Below the pieces are notes generated by a model. That model was not told the origin of the DNA. It was given only the letters and a program-made list of their open reading frames with translations, and searched no databases. From positions 141,751,106-141,815,105 of the forward strand of contig CM060698.1 in NCBI GenBank assembly GCA_030686995.1: a stretch of 64,000 bases of DNA, written 5' to 3'. Below are positions 47,645 through 59,547 of this stretch, piece after piece (within the stretch, counting starts at the first letter, position 1; every line of letters starts with the position of its first letter). Position numbers and translations under genes: made by a program. The DNA is from Artemisia argyi. Taxonomy: Eukaryota > Streptophyta > Magnoliopsida > Asterales > Asteraceae.

Positions 47645-48942
47645 ATTTAGTCACTACTAGAAAATAATATAACTAAGTACTAAATGATATATTTTCTTGA
47701 TTTCTTATTCAAGGAGTTTATTTTTAACTAACGAAGTACGTACGACACAAGGTTTATTGCGCGACTACTAGACATTATTTTAAGGTTTTCAAGACGAGGA
47801 ATATAACGCTAACATTTTATATACGATATATTACGACAAGTTTTTATAATTCCAGTTGGACTTATTTTTCCTAAGTATGGAAAATATTTTATTTTGACAA
47901 TAACTAGTATTTCCAAGTTAAAAGTGGTATAGGGAAACATGTGCATGTACATTCCTTTCATCATTTTATGATCTAAAGCAGATCATATCATTCATTTAGG
48001 TTGCGGTTAGAGTGCGCGTCTTACTTCAGTTCGTACCCTTTGTTATCATATCGCTTATATCAGGTGAGTATTCACGAACCCCTTTTTCTAACTATTTTAA
48101 TCGCTTTGGGGTGAATGCATGAATTATTACTTGAACTCTTTGAACATTGTTTTGAACCCTTTGATTATTATGAACTCTTTTGACTTGTCGTGACCTTATA
48201 ACTTGTTTTGAACTATTGAACTCAACTTGAACTTTTGAACTTAATGAATCGTATGTGTTATGGCCTTAAGTCTCGCCATTTTTGGTGGAGCGTTCTTAAC
48301 CCTAAGTCTCGCCTTATTGGTGGAGCGTGCTAAGTCTCCCATGTTTGGAGCGTTCTTAATCGTATATAATAGTTGTATGATGTACTGTTCGTACATTCGC
48401 ATTGTTCGACACCTATTAGTAGTATGGATAGCGCTATTAGAGGTCGGCCAACCTCTCGTCCACTATGTTATGGGACGCATATTATTTAATTAAGGGCTTT
48501 GCATGGCATACATTATTATATATGTGGTGCTTATATTGTGACTTATTATGACCGCGGGTACTTGACTACAAGACATAATACTTGACAACGCCTTTGGCTT
48601 GTGAACTTTTTCAAATGGTTTTCTTATTATATAAAACGTTTATACTCACCAACTATTTTTATAGTTGACCGTTTTCTCTCATGCATTTCAGGTGATCGTC
48701 AGTAAGCTTGTCATCAAGGTCTTGCATAATGAAGTTTTCACATGTCACTTCTTTTCATTATGTACTAAAATACCATCTTTTGGGAATCAAACTTATGTCT
48801 TTTATTTGCCAAAGTCGGCAATAACAACGTTGTAATGTTATATTTTTCCTTAATGTAAATTATGGTATTGTCTTATTTCTCTTTGGTGATGTATATCGAT
48901 TTTGTTACACCTCGTGTTTCCGCCTTCGGCGAGGGTGTGACA
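46013..48942 (+). mobile_element. Solo LTR of the TGTAACA family inserted in copia gag (2930 bp)
   Basis: Starts TGTAACAACCCG, ends GAGGGTGTGACA, flanked by a perfect target duplication TATAG (46008-46012 and 48943-48947). It has a TATA box TATATATAC at 46808-46816, a C-run near 46748-46764, and AT repeats at 47609-47636. It contains several copies of an AAGTCTCGCC...GGTGGAGCG word (48260-48350). No coding domain, primer site or second LTR. It is younger than the copia element that contains it. Related to 4770-12501 and 59809-60175, and like the first copy it has a TCAGGTGAGT-type junction near 48060. Confidence 0.9.
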
Positions 48943-48947
48943 TATAG

Positions 48948-50222
48948 CTACTCTAGAGGAACAAGTCATACATTTTCGAACAAATGAATCTACCTTTACT
49001 GATGTCAAAATTCTTCTTGAAAGAGAAATAATGTTTAAAGATAATGACATTAGTAACTTGAAAGCTGAAGTAGATAGGCTTAGTAAGGCTAAAGAGAATA
49101 TTCAAATAAGTGTAGAAACACTAGATTATGCATCTAAGGGTGTGACTAACTTAATTGAATGTCAAGTAATTAATAAAGTTAAGTCTGGTGTTGGATACAA
49201 ATCTGTTCCTCCACCATATAGAGGTATTCCTTCACCCCCAGGAATTGACCTAGAACACACAGGATTACCTGAATTTCAACTACCTAAATTAAATTATGGT
49301 ATTCAACCAAAATCTAATGTAGTTGTTAATAAACCTTTGAAAGATAGTGAAAGTTTAAGTAAAACTTCACTTCCTAAGGACAAGGTGTGTTCTTGTAGAA
49401 AGTCAGATGGTCCAATCATTGAGGACTTAACATCAGATGATAAAAAGGTTAAATAGGTTATGTCTAAACCTGAAGTGGTTAAGAAAGCAAGAACAAGAGT
49501 TCCTAAGATAGTCAAACACAATACTGATAGGCCTAAGACCAATGAAAAACATGTTAGGCAACCAGTAAGATATTGTGAACAATATAGAACCATAAACAAG
49601 CCTCTCCAACAAAGAGATAACAAAGTCTCTCCAACAAATGAATTGGTATAGCCTCAAGTCTCTCCAACAAAGAGATAACAAAGTTTGTTACACATGTGGT
49701 AGTTTTGACCATCTTGCAGCTTTCTGTAATCAATGGGTATATGGGTATGAAAGTAATAGAGTGAACTACAAAAGGCAAACACCAAAATCTCATTTTCACT
49801 CTAATTCTAAAAGATCAAAACCCAAAACAGTCACAAAAGCAGTTCCTGCTAATAGAGCAAAAACTGTTCCTGCTGAAAGGAAAATGGTTTCTGCTGAAAA
49901 ACCATATATGACTATTTACCCAAAATCAACAATTAAGGGTGCAAAAACAACTTTCAAACATGCATCTAATATTGTTCAAAGGCCCATTCAAACAAAAGCA
50001 GTGGTCCAAAAACAAGTTTGGAGACCAAAGGGTACAACTACAAAGCTAGCAGTTTCTGCTAAGCATACTGCTGCTAAGGGAAACAGGGCAAATGCTGTTA
50101 AGGCCTCAGCATGTTGGATTCTTAAATCCAATGTTGCATCAACAATTCTCAAAAGATTACATCCCATTGATGCAAGAGGCGGATCCAAGTCAGAAATGGT
50201 TTGGATCCCAAAACAAAACTAA
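48948..50222 (+). pseudogene. Copia gag, C-terminal part, with stop and frame change
   Basis: Continues the Gag frame after the insertion with a heptad-like helix (about 48950-49110). There is an in-frame stop TAG at 49454-49456. A 25-bp segment starting CTCTCCAACAAAGAGATAAC at 49602 recurs at 49660, a 58-bp expansion that shifts the frame by one. A second CCHC-like knuckle (CYTCGSFDHLAAFC) lies at about 49686-49730, followed by a basic linker with V-P/S-A-E/N repeats (49850-49905). The frame ends TAA at 50220-50222. Confidence 0.85.
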
Positions 50223-50247
50223 TTCCTTTATTTATGTGCAGGGATAA

Positions 50248-53200
50248 TCATCAGCAGATACTGAAGATCAAGGATTCTCAGATAGTGGATGTTCAAGGCA
50301 CATGACAGGCAACAAGTCTTATCTCTCAAATTTTCAATCAGTAGATGGAGGCTATGTTACCTTTGGAGGAGGAATTGGAGGAAAAGTTACTGGTAAAGGT
50401 ACTATTAAAACCGGTAAATTAGATTTTGAAGATGTGTACTATGTGCAAGAGCTTAAGTATAATCTTTTTAGTGTCTCACAAATGTGTGACAAAAAGAACA
50501 AAGTTCTCTTTACTGACATTGAATGTCTTGTATTTTCTTCTGATTTTAAGATGCCTGATGAAAGTCAAGCACTTCTTAGAATTCCAAGAAAAGGCAACAT
50601 GTACAGTGTTGATATAAAGAAGGTTGTTCCAAAAGATTCTCTTACTTGTCTTATTGCTAAGGCCACATTGGATGAATCTATGAAATGGCATAGAAGGCTT
50701 GGTCATATTAACTTCAAAACCATAAATAAGATTGTCAAAGATGGTTTGGTAAGAGGTTTACCTCAAAAACGATTTGAAATTGATCAAACATGCATTGTTT
50801 GTCTTAAAGGCAAACAACATAAAGCCACTTGTAAGCCCAAAATTTTTAACTCTATCAATCAATCATTGTTTATGCTGCATATGGACTTATTTGGTCCTAC
50901 AAATGTCATAAGTTTGTTGCATAAAAGATATTGTCTAGTTATTATTGATGACTTTAGTAGATTTACATGGGTATTCTTTTTAGGAACTAAGGATGAAACT
51001 TCTAGCATCCTTAAGACCTTCATTACAGAGATAGAAAACCTAGTAAGCAAAAGAGTAAAAGTCATTAGATGTGATAATGGGACATAATTTAAAAATAGAG
51101 TTATGGATGATTTCTGCAAAGAAAAAGGTATTAAAAGAGAATTTAGTGTTGCAAGAACTCCACAACAGAATGGAGTTGCTGAAAGGAAAAATAGAACACT
51201 AATAGAAGCTGCTAGAACTATGTTAGCTGACTCTAAGTTACCTATAACTTTTTGGGCAGAAGCAGTCAACACTGCTTGCTATGTTCAAAATAGAGTTTTA
51301 GTAGTAAAACCTCACAATAAGACATCATATGAACTTTTTAGAGGTAGAACTCCTGAAATAGGATTTCTTAGACCTTTTGGATGTCATGTGACAATTCTTA
51401 ATACCTTAGACCATTTTGGAAAGTTTGATGGAAAAGCAGATGAAGGATTCTTAGTTGGATACTCTATCAATAGCAAAGCATTCAGAGTATACAACATGAG
51501 AACTAGAAGAGTAGAGGAAAATCTACATGTGAAGTTTTTGGAAAAAAAAACCAATGTAGAAGGTCAAGGTCCCAAATGGCTATTTGATCTTGAATCTCTA
51601 TCCAAATCAATGAATTATGTGCCTTTTGTTGCAGAATCTAATGAATTTTCAGGTTCACAAACTGCTGATGCAACAAATGGAGAAGGATTAGAGAATGAGG
51701 CAAATCAAGATTATGTGATGATGCCAATATGGACAAATACAAGTGTGGATTCAACTTCAATAAATGGTGAATCTTCTTCTGGAAATTCTAAAGAAGATGT
51801 TGAAGATGAATATAAGGAAGAAGGAGCTAAGGAACAAGAGTTTCAAGTCAGAAGTAACACTGCTGTTTTTGCTGATAAGCAAATCGTTCCGGCTGATGAG
51901 CAAAATGTTTCTGCTGATGGTCCATCAGAATAAACACAAGCAAATCTCTCAGAAAATGAGGTGGATTTCAACAACCTTCCACCTGATTATCAAGTTCTTT
52001 CTACTCCACACTCAAGGATTCACAAAGTTCACTCCCTGGATAATGTGATTGGAGATGTACAATCAGGAGTAAAGACAAGACAACAATTGATGTCTTCAGA
52101 TCAACAAGGGCTTCTTGATGCCCTTTATGCTTCAAAACAGCATGAGTTTTCAAACTCTTGCTTATTTGTATGTTTTCTCTCACAAGATGAACCAAAGAAT
52201 ATTCATAAAGCCCTAGAGAATTCAAGCTGGTTGGAGGCTATGCAAAAGGAGCTTCTTCAGTTTAAGATTCAAAAGGTATGGGTGCTAGTTGATTTACCAA
52301 GTGGTGTAAGGGTAATTGGCACTAGATGGGTTTTTAGGAATAAAAGGGATGAAAGGGGCATAGTGATAAGAAATAAAGCTAGATTAGTAGCTCAAGGGTA
52401 CACACAAGAAGAAGGGATAGACTATGAAGAAGTTTTTGCTCCAGTAGCAAGGATTGAAGCCATTAGACTCTTTTTGGCTTATGCTTCATTTATGGGATTC
52501 ACAGTTTATCAAATGGATGTCAAGAGTGCTTTCTTATATGGTACTATTGAAGAGGAGGTGTATGTCTCACAACCTCCTGGTTTTGTTGATCCTGACCATC
52601 CAGACAAAGTGTACAAGGTTGTTAAAGATCTATATGGCCTACATCAGGCACCAAGAACTTGGTATGAAACACTGGCTTCCTACTTAATTTCAAATGGATT
52701 TCAAAGAGGCAAGATAGATCAGACACTTTTCACCAAGAAGCATAAGAAGGATCTTTTGCTAGTTCAAGTGTATGTGGATGATATCATCTTTGGATCTACA
52801 AGGAAGGAGATGTGTTTGGATTTTGAGAAGCTTATGCACAATAAGTTTCAGATGAGTTCCATGGGGGAACTTACATTCTTTTTGGGTCTGCAGGTTAAAC
52901 AATCAAGAGAAGGAATCTTTATTAGTCAAGACAAATATGTTGCAGAGATTCTTAGAAAGTTTCAATTTGCTGATTCCAAAACAGCAAGCACACCAATGGA
53001 TCCTGAGAAGCCACTTCTTAAAGATGTAGAAGGAACTAATGTGGATGTACACACATACAGATCTATGATAGGTTCTTTGATGTATCTCACATCATCAAGA
53101 CCTGATATCATGTTCTCTGTCTGTGCTTGTGCAAGATATCAAGTAACTCCTAAGGTTTCTCATTTAACAGCAGTCAAGAGAATTTTTAGATATCTCAAAG

Positions 53201-53712
53201 GTCAACCTAGGTTGGGTCTGTGGTATTCTAAGGAGTCATCTTTTGACTTGGTAGCATACTCAGATAGTGATTATGTTGGTGCTAGCTTGGACAGAGAGTC
53301 AACAACTGGAGGATGTCAATTCCTTGGGTGTAGACTTATCTCATGGCAGTGTAAGAAGCAGACAATGGTGGCTACTTCAACAACTGAAGCTGAATATGTA
53401 GCTGCTGCAAATTGTTGTGGTCAAGTTCTATGGCTTCAAAACCAACTTCTTGACTATGGGTACAATTTCTTACATACTATTATTCATATTGATAATAGTA
53501 GTACAATTTGCATTATTAAAAATCCAGTGCAACATTCTAAAACAAAACACATTGAAATAAGACATCATTTTATTAGAGATTGCAATGAAAAGAGGTTAAT
53601 TCAAGTAATGAAAATTGCTTCAGAACAAAACTTTGCAGATCTTCTTACAAAAGCTTTTGATGTTGGAAGATTTCAGTACTTGGTAGCAGGTATTGGAATG
53701 CTTAATCTTTAA
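50248..53712 (+). pseudogene. Copia pol: protease, integrase, reverse transcriptase, RNase H, two internal stops
   Basis: A single frame from 50248 to TAA at 53710-53712, broken by TAA at 51085-51087 and TAA at 51931-51933. A third in-frame TAA (50245-50247) lies just upstream. Protease active site DSG at 50281-50289. GAG pre-integrase/HHCC zinc region at about 50690-50830 (WHRRLGHI, C-x2-C). Integrase core with Asp in HMDLFGP (about 50880) and in CDNGT (about 51073); the first stop falls directly after that second Asp; the catalytic Glu side (GVAERKNRT) is at about 51175. Reverse transcriptase has the YVDD site at 52771-52782. RNase H has TSTTEAEY near 53385 and ends in the usual FADLLTKAF block. 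Reverse transcriptase and RNase H (51934-53712) are fully open, the integrase is not. Confidence 0.93.
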
Positions 53713-55155
53713 ATTTTTCAAAATAATGTGTTCTTGTATATAGATTTTGTTAATGCATCTAACTTTGTAATCTAAAACTACTATTACCAATTTAAAAGTT
53801 ATTCATACAGTTAGTTCTATGATTATTCTAATTCAAGGCAAGTACTTTGTACTTTGTTCTTTTGGTTTTAGACTAACAATTTCAGGTATGAATGTTTGAG
53901 CTCAAAGGCTATTTCAAGTGAAATCTGTAAGCAACAAATTTCTGATCATTGCTGCTGAATGCTGATCATTGCTGCTGATATAATAGGTTCATGATAGAAA
54001 GAGTTTAGGATTTCAAAACTCCTTAAAACTTCTTTCTTGGAACCTGATTATGATGTTTCACATTGAATTGATAAATTAGTTGATCAATTAATAACTTATA
54101 CAACTCACTTTCTATCATTTTATACTCTCAAGTATAATGTGACTAATCTACGGATATCTGATAGAAAGAACAGCGAGCAACAGTGAATCTAACACTTGTG
54201 TTAGAGGTAACAAATGCCACGAGCTGGAAATCCTGTAAAGAAAGCCTTTTGAATAGGTTTATCTGTACACAGACAGTTATTTATAACTGAAAACATTGGT
54301 TCTCACACAACCAGAGGTTGCTTTAAACCGAAATTTTGATTAAGTGTTAGTTACCACACTTAATCCCTTCAAAATGGTTAGAAGCAGTATGATTTTTAAT
54401 CATAAAATCATGTTCATACTGCTAAGTCAAATATTTCTTAAAAAGGATTTTCAAAGAGGCTCAGAAAATCATCTTATGATGGATTATGAGTCAATGCTCA
54501 GTGATTCACCACTCATAGGAGGTTACACACCTAGAAGTGATGAGGGCAGCATTTAAACTCTTAAGGAATTGATGGCTTCATGTACAAATTGTCTGAAAAC
54601 ATGGAAATTGCTATATCAGATGATTATGATATGATATGATTATGAGAGATCTTCAAAACAGAGGAGGAAATTGCTTAGGAGAGAAATAAATCTCAGGGGA
54701 GGTTACAAAAGCCCTTTAAAGGAAGATTATCCAAAGAAAAAGAAGGAAAAGATAAGAGCATACAAGATGATGACATGGTTTCTACTGATAAAGAACAAGA
54801 ACAGAGCTGATAGGAGAAAGTTCTATCAAGATCAAAAGATGAAAGTTTTCAATTTCAGTTCACTACGTTTGTTCATCACTTCCAAATACATGCTGAAAGT
54901 TAATTTCTACTTCTTGGAACAAGCATCCAAGATACACAGCATCATTGCCTCTTATAATTCTTCAAGTTGAATATTGCACCATCTTTTAGTCCAAGATTGG
55001 AGCAAAGAACAGAAAGCAGATGAGTTACAGAGAAAGCCATTCAATCACTCAAAAAAGAAGAAAGTTCAAATCACAGTCTGACAATGAAGTGTTTGAAAGA
55101 TCTTCACAAAGTCCTTATTTAATTCAGAAAAACATGTTTGAATGTAATTCACATG
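53713..55155 (+). other. Non-coding 3' region of the copia element
   Basis: About 1.4 kb between pol and the polypurine tract. Small ORFs (54344-54556, 54671-54970) have no recognisable domain. TGCTGCTGA words occur near 53950-53980, and GTTTCTACTGATAAAG (about 54779) echoes the LTR word GTTTCTGCTGATAAAG. Confidence 0.7.
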
Positions 55156-55168
55156 TTTAGGGGAGGAT
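55156..55168 (+). other. Polypurine tract of the copia element
   Basis: TTTAGGGGAGGAT immediately before the 3' LTR, the expected start site for plus-strand DNA synthesis. Confidence 0.85.
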
Positions 55169-55913
55169 TGTTGGGAATTAAATAATCAGAAGAATCAGTA
55201 TAAAGGCTTAAGGAAATACATCAAGTATGTTTCTGCTGATAAAGCACAAAGCACGTTTCCACTGATGGATTCTGCTGAAGAACGTTTTCTACTGAAGGTG
55301 TTTCTACTGATGGATTATGCTGATACTACTATGACTCATACAACAGCTGTGTAGATAAGTACGACTTATTCTATTGATTCATATACAAGAAAATATCTTT
55401 GTTGTAGTCATCAAATTGAACACTCCAAGTGAGTTGTAATCCTAGATACATGTTGTATCTTAATGACTGACATGATAAGTCATCATCTAGCTAGAATGAA
55501 GGGTAGTCATAAGCTAGTATTTAAGATAAGTCATATAGATTGTAAAAGATCTTTCCTTGGACTATAAAAGGAAGATCTTAGATATGAGTTAAAAACACAC
55601 GTGATACGAATAGACAGTGATAGAGATATACATAGAGAAAAACAATAAAACAAACACAAGATTCAAGGTCTTTGTAACCCTAGTGATAGTAAAGATCACT
55701 CGTATTATTTTGAATAATATTGAATCATTTGGTGAAATACTTTCATTGTTCTTTGTTAAATAAACACAAGCATCACAGTTCCATTTCCAATAAACATTCT
55801 AAGTGTGGTTAAGTAGATTCCGCATACTTAATCATATTCACTCAAAGTATCACATATACACATTACAAAGGTCCAACACCTTTAGTGTGTGATCAAATCA
55901 AGTGATCCTCTCA
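55169..55913 (+). repeat. 3' LTR of the copia element (745 bp)
   Basis: Same length as the 5' LTR, with seven substitutions by eye (for example AATCAGAAG for AATCGGAAG and CAATAAAAC for CAATAGAAC). Followed by the duplication AGTAC. Confidence 0.96.
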
Positions 55914-55918
55914 AGTAC

Positions 55919-56749
55919 AATTGGGGGTTTAGCAAGTAGGTATTTATATAACCAACACCCAAAACTTGGGAAATCTTTACAGCAGCTTTGGCACGCTGTC
56001 TACTCGTTGACGCGTGGGCGACGCGCTGGCCTCGGTAAAATTTTCCCAAGTTTGGACTTTTGCCTATAATACCCCCTTGGCTCTTATATTCCTTACCCCT
56101 TTCCATTATTCTTTCTCTTTAATTCTCTAATTCTATCTTGTGTTCTTAGTTTTTCACAGAACACATCTCCTTGCAAGGGAAGAATCACAAGAACTCAATC
56201 CACTCTTGTGATTGTGTCGAAGGTCTTCTTATCTTTACCCTTTCTATTACAATCGAGTCTCTAGGTTAGGTTAGGGCTTGATTGAACAAACAATCTTTTA
56301 TTCATTCAATTGTTTGTAAGGGAAGTATTGTGTCTTGTTAACCAAGCCTAGATCATTGGAGATCTAGTTGGGGTTTGATACTTCTGGGTGGAAGTTTTTG
56401 GTAGTGGTCTTAGTGACCCTTAGGTGAAGTCGAATCGCGATATTCTTTTGGTTGGTTTCCGGGGGAGGAATACCGTTTGTGAGTAACTCCTTCTTTGTGA
56501 TCATCGATATTGGTGAATATCGGTGGAGTGAATTATAACGGTTTGTAGTCCACCGAAGGAATTATACTAGTGGAATAGTATCATGTCGTGGATTCGCAAC
56601 TGGACGTACGGATGGTATAAACCCCCATCCCGAACCAATATATATCGTGGTGTCTCTCTTTACTCGCTTTACTTTTGTAATTCTCCCCCCCCCCTCTACG
56701 GTTATACGGATACTTAATTGTTTACTTTTGTAATTCTCAGTTGTAAACA
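55919..56749 (+). repeat. Sirevirus-like LTR, right part
   Basis: Continues 42051-43845 after the copia insertion. The text around 56340-56640 (repeated GGTGGAAG, TTGGTTGGTTTCCGGGGGAGG, GGAATAGTATCATGTCG) resembles the R/U5 leaders of Sirevirus-type copia LTRs. The end TTGTAAACA near 56749 is the most likely boundary but is not proven. A C-run lies at 56685-56695. Confidence 0.5.
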
Positions 56750-56756
56750 AGCGTTT

Positions 56757-58078
56757 TGTGTAAGCTAGCTATTTTGGACATAAAATGGAGCAAAATAGAT
56801 CAAGTTGGAAAAGTCTACCGAATTGAAGGAAGATACGCCATATCATTCTAGACAGATACGCCGTACAATAATACATAGACGAATTTGAAGATCATTGCCT
56901 GACTTTGAATAATGCGCCGCATGGATTAATCACATGCCCCGTATATGAAACCTTAGTCAACGAACAAGATCTGACTTATCTACTCTAGATACGTCGTATT
57001 ACTTTCCTGAAATACGGCGTATCGACCTCAAGACTTCACCAAATATATCCAAGACACAGAAGAACATGCGCCACATAAGAGTTTGAAGTTACGCCGCATC
57101 TGATGGCGATATACGAACATTCGTGAATATTTTATTTTTAGACCCCACGCGAAGTTATCAAGATACGCCGGATCTACTTAATTGATGCGTTGCATCAATC
57201 CCTCAGACAGAAACTATAAATACCCCATTTTACAACCAAATTGGGAGTACACAACAAAACCCTAAGGAGACGAATACAAACGATTTGGCAACACAAGACA
57301 CCACCCAAACGAAGGATTTAGAGCAGTAAGAAGGTCCAGCTAGTGTTTAATTCCTTAAGTAGGTATGTTCTATTGTATTAGTACTCTTTAATCCACCAGG
57401 ATTGATGGCCTTGTCTACGCCATAGGACTCACCTTTTTATTGTTTTTCCATCGATCAAAGTTTATTTGATGTTTATTTGGTTCTTTATGGATGTGCTTTG
57501 ATTACCTCCATGTTTAGTCGTGGCTTGTTTGCGCTGCCATACGCCTCCCACAATTACTTCATTAACATTATAAGTTAATGCATGCCCTTAAAAAAGGTTA
57601 AATAATATAGACATAAGTAATCATTAAGAGTTTCCTCTCCTGTAACTAAGATACCAACGAGAGAGAATAGATTTTAGTACTCATCCTATAAAACCAACAA
57701 TAAAACAAGTGACAATCTACGTAACTATTGGCCAGGCCTCTTATCCGTATCTGTTTCCTATATGTGTACGTGTTTGCCATTCGTTTATTCATCTCATTAG
57801 TTTTATTTACTTTTATTAATCTACTTAATCGTGTCAGTCTCTCAGGCTGAAAACCCCCTTACGTTAGATTAGGTTTTAGAACTAACTTAGGAATTATAAT
57901 ACTCATAGACATTCTAGGTGTTAACGATCCACTCTTAGTGATCGACACTCTACTTACCAACTAGCTACATTGATCGGGTACATTGCTCGTTAGTGTGTGT
58001 TATAGGTTAAGTCGGCTAAATATAAATTTAAAACTTGATAATCATAATCTATACCTACAAAGATATACATACGCATCA
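56757..58078 (+). repeat. Athila-type solo or truncated LTR, second family
   Basis: The right end ACATACGCATCA at 58078 and the preceding block (GTGATCGACACTC, GATCGGGTACATTGCTCG) parallel the end of the Athila-like LTR (GATCAGGTACACTGCCTG ... CACGCATCA), but the body differs. It has a TATA box CTATAAATAC (57214-57223) and an upstream array of ATACGCCGTAT-like motifs. No primer site follows 58078. The left end is approximate (a TG near 56757). No target duplication was found. Confidence 0.6.
56832..57223 (+). promoter_or_regulatory. Nine ATRCGCCGYAT-like near-palindromes and TATA box
   Basis: Elevenmers start at 56832 (ATACGCCATAT), 56856 (ATACGCCGTAC), 56912 (ATGCGCCGCAT), 56989 (ATACGTCGTAT), 57012 (ATACGGCGTAT), 57065 (ATGCGCCACAT), 57089 (TTACGCCGCAT), 57172 (ATACGCCGGAT) and 57185 (ATGCGTTGCAT). 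The TATA box CTATAAATAC begins at 57214. Layout parallels the TGACGGCGTCA arrays in the other LTR family. Confidence 0.72.
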
Positions 58079-59136
58079 CTCCGACTCTAAGTTTAGCATT
58101 TTTGCTTCCGCTGAGTATTGTTGGTTACCAATCAGTATAAGATTTTAGCGACAATGTTTGCTAGTCATAGGTTTTTGTATTTCATAAAGAAATAATTTTT
58201 GTTGGTTTTTGTATGATGCTTGCATAAAACATGTACACTAATGACTATTTAGATCTCATAGCAGAAATTGAATATAAAACAAGCCAAAGTGTCTCTTGCA
58301 AAGACAAGTTGATTCTAAGAGTAGATCGGATAGACATTCTTAGCTCAAAAAATGATCCAAAACCTATGAAATAAGAAATAAAATATGCATAGACACGAGC
58401 TAGATGACATGAATATGTCTAAATCAATCGGAAAAAGGGTAACTTGTAGAATAAAGTGTGAATCATTTTGTGTCATCTTCTTGAGATCAAGGATGAGCAA
58501 AAATCAAACAAAAAATCTAATAACTAAAGAAACAAAATATGTTACTCTAAACTGATCAAAACAAAAAGACAAAAAGGCAGCAATTAAACGAAACTGCTAA
58601 AATCGAACAGCCCTTTTGCATTAGTATTGTAAGATAGCCTACTCATTAAATGATGGCATCTATAAGCCTTCATAACACGGGGTTATACACTAATATGACT
58701 CAAATCAAAATGCAACATCATTTTACTGGTGAATACATGCTAGTGTATAACCCCGTTTTATACCTCAGCTCGTTACACATGTGTATAACGCAGTGTAATT
58801 CTATTACTCGAGCTCAATATAGAATTCTATTACCAATTGAAGTGTATAGCCCTGTGTAAGATTTATGCGAGTACTTCAAAACTCTTTTTTTTTCTTTTTT
58901 TTATGTATAAAATAACGTATACTCTGGTTGATAATAAAATTTACAATTAAACGTATTTTTTTTAAATAAAAGAATGTTTGCTAATATTAAATTCATGTTC
59001 ACAAACTTAATTGTAAATTCTTTGTTTTCACAATTTTAATACGTAATATATAAGTTTATAAATTTTACATATTTCTTGTGAACTCTAGGCTTTTAAGTAT
59101 AACAACATTGATAATATCGTTATCTCTATCTCTATC
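58079..59136. other. AT-rich region with a small foldback repeat
   Basis: No gene recognised. It includes the GTGTATAAC-type foldback at 58673-58860. The ORF at 58650-58859 is within that foldback and is not supported. Confidence 0.55.
58673..58860. repeat. Foldback/MITE-like repeat with ACGGGGTTATACACTA arms
   Basis: ACGGGGTTATACACTA (about 58677) is the exact complement of TAGTGTATAACCCCGT (58741-58756). Two further copies, GTGTATAACGCAGTGTA and GTGTATAGCCCTGTGTA, follow at about 58780 and 58841. Superfamily not determined. Confidence 0.7.
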
Positions 59137-59317
59137 TCTACTATAAATAAAGCATTTAAGATTCTTAAAGGTTTTAAAATTTTGTAAACTTGCGCATTTG
59201 CTGTTACTAGAAGTTCCTTTTTTCAAAAATTAAAAATATTCAGTTTAATACAAATAATAATTATTTATTATAACTATCAATTATTTATAACTACACAAAT
59301 CAATTTATTAAAACTTA
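59137..59317 (+). mobile_element. Possible Helitron 5' end
   Basis: TCTCTACTATAAATAAAGCA at 59134-59153 resembles the conserved 5' start of plant Helitrons, preceded by a TCTCTA microsatellite. No matching CTRR-hairpin 3' end was located, so only the 5' terminus is proposed. Confidence 0.4.
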
Positions 59318-59547
59318 GGGCCCGCTTGGTTCAAAGTGGGGAAAGGGAATGCAAAGTAATGAGTGAGTTGGGTAATCAATCTCTTACCCCCCCTCCCCCC
59401 AATTTACTCTATAATGGTTGATTACCTAATACGGGGTAATCAATCCCTTTGCACCCCCCTTACCAAGCACAAAACAATTAGTGATGTGGGCCATTTTGAA
59501 TACCTTACCCATTCCCCACCCCCTTAACCTCCCCACCAAGTACCCCC
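59318..59547. mobile_element. Tourist/PIF-Harbinger-like MITE (230 bp)
   Basis: Ends GGGCCCGCTTGGT on the left and ACCAAGTACCCCC on the right (inverted, 10 of 13 match). Flanked by the 3-bp target duplication TTA (59315-59317 and 59548-59550). Internal subterminal repeats GGTAATCAATC pair in places. Three-base TTA duplications are typical of PIF/Harbinger MITEs. Confidence 0.82.

Larger units (their letters stand above)
43846..55913 (+). mobile_element. Young full-length Ty1/copia element (12,068 bp) carrying a nested LTR
   Basis: Two 745-bp LTRs, TG...CA ends, a perfect 5-bp target duplication AGTAC (43841-43845 and 55914-55918), tRNA-Met primer site, gag, protease, integrase, reverse transcriptase, RNase H in copia order, a 1.4-kb non-coding 3' region and a polypurine tract. 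A 2930-bp solo LTR (46013-48942) is inserted in gag. Without it the element is about 9.1 kb. The LTRs differ at seven sites by my count (about 0.9 percent), yet gag-pol already has several stops and frame changes, so this copy is defective although young. That suggests it moved using proteins of a related copy. Confidence 0.95.
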
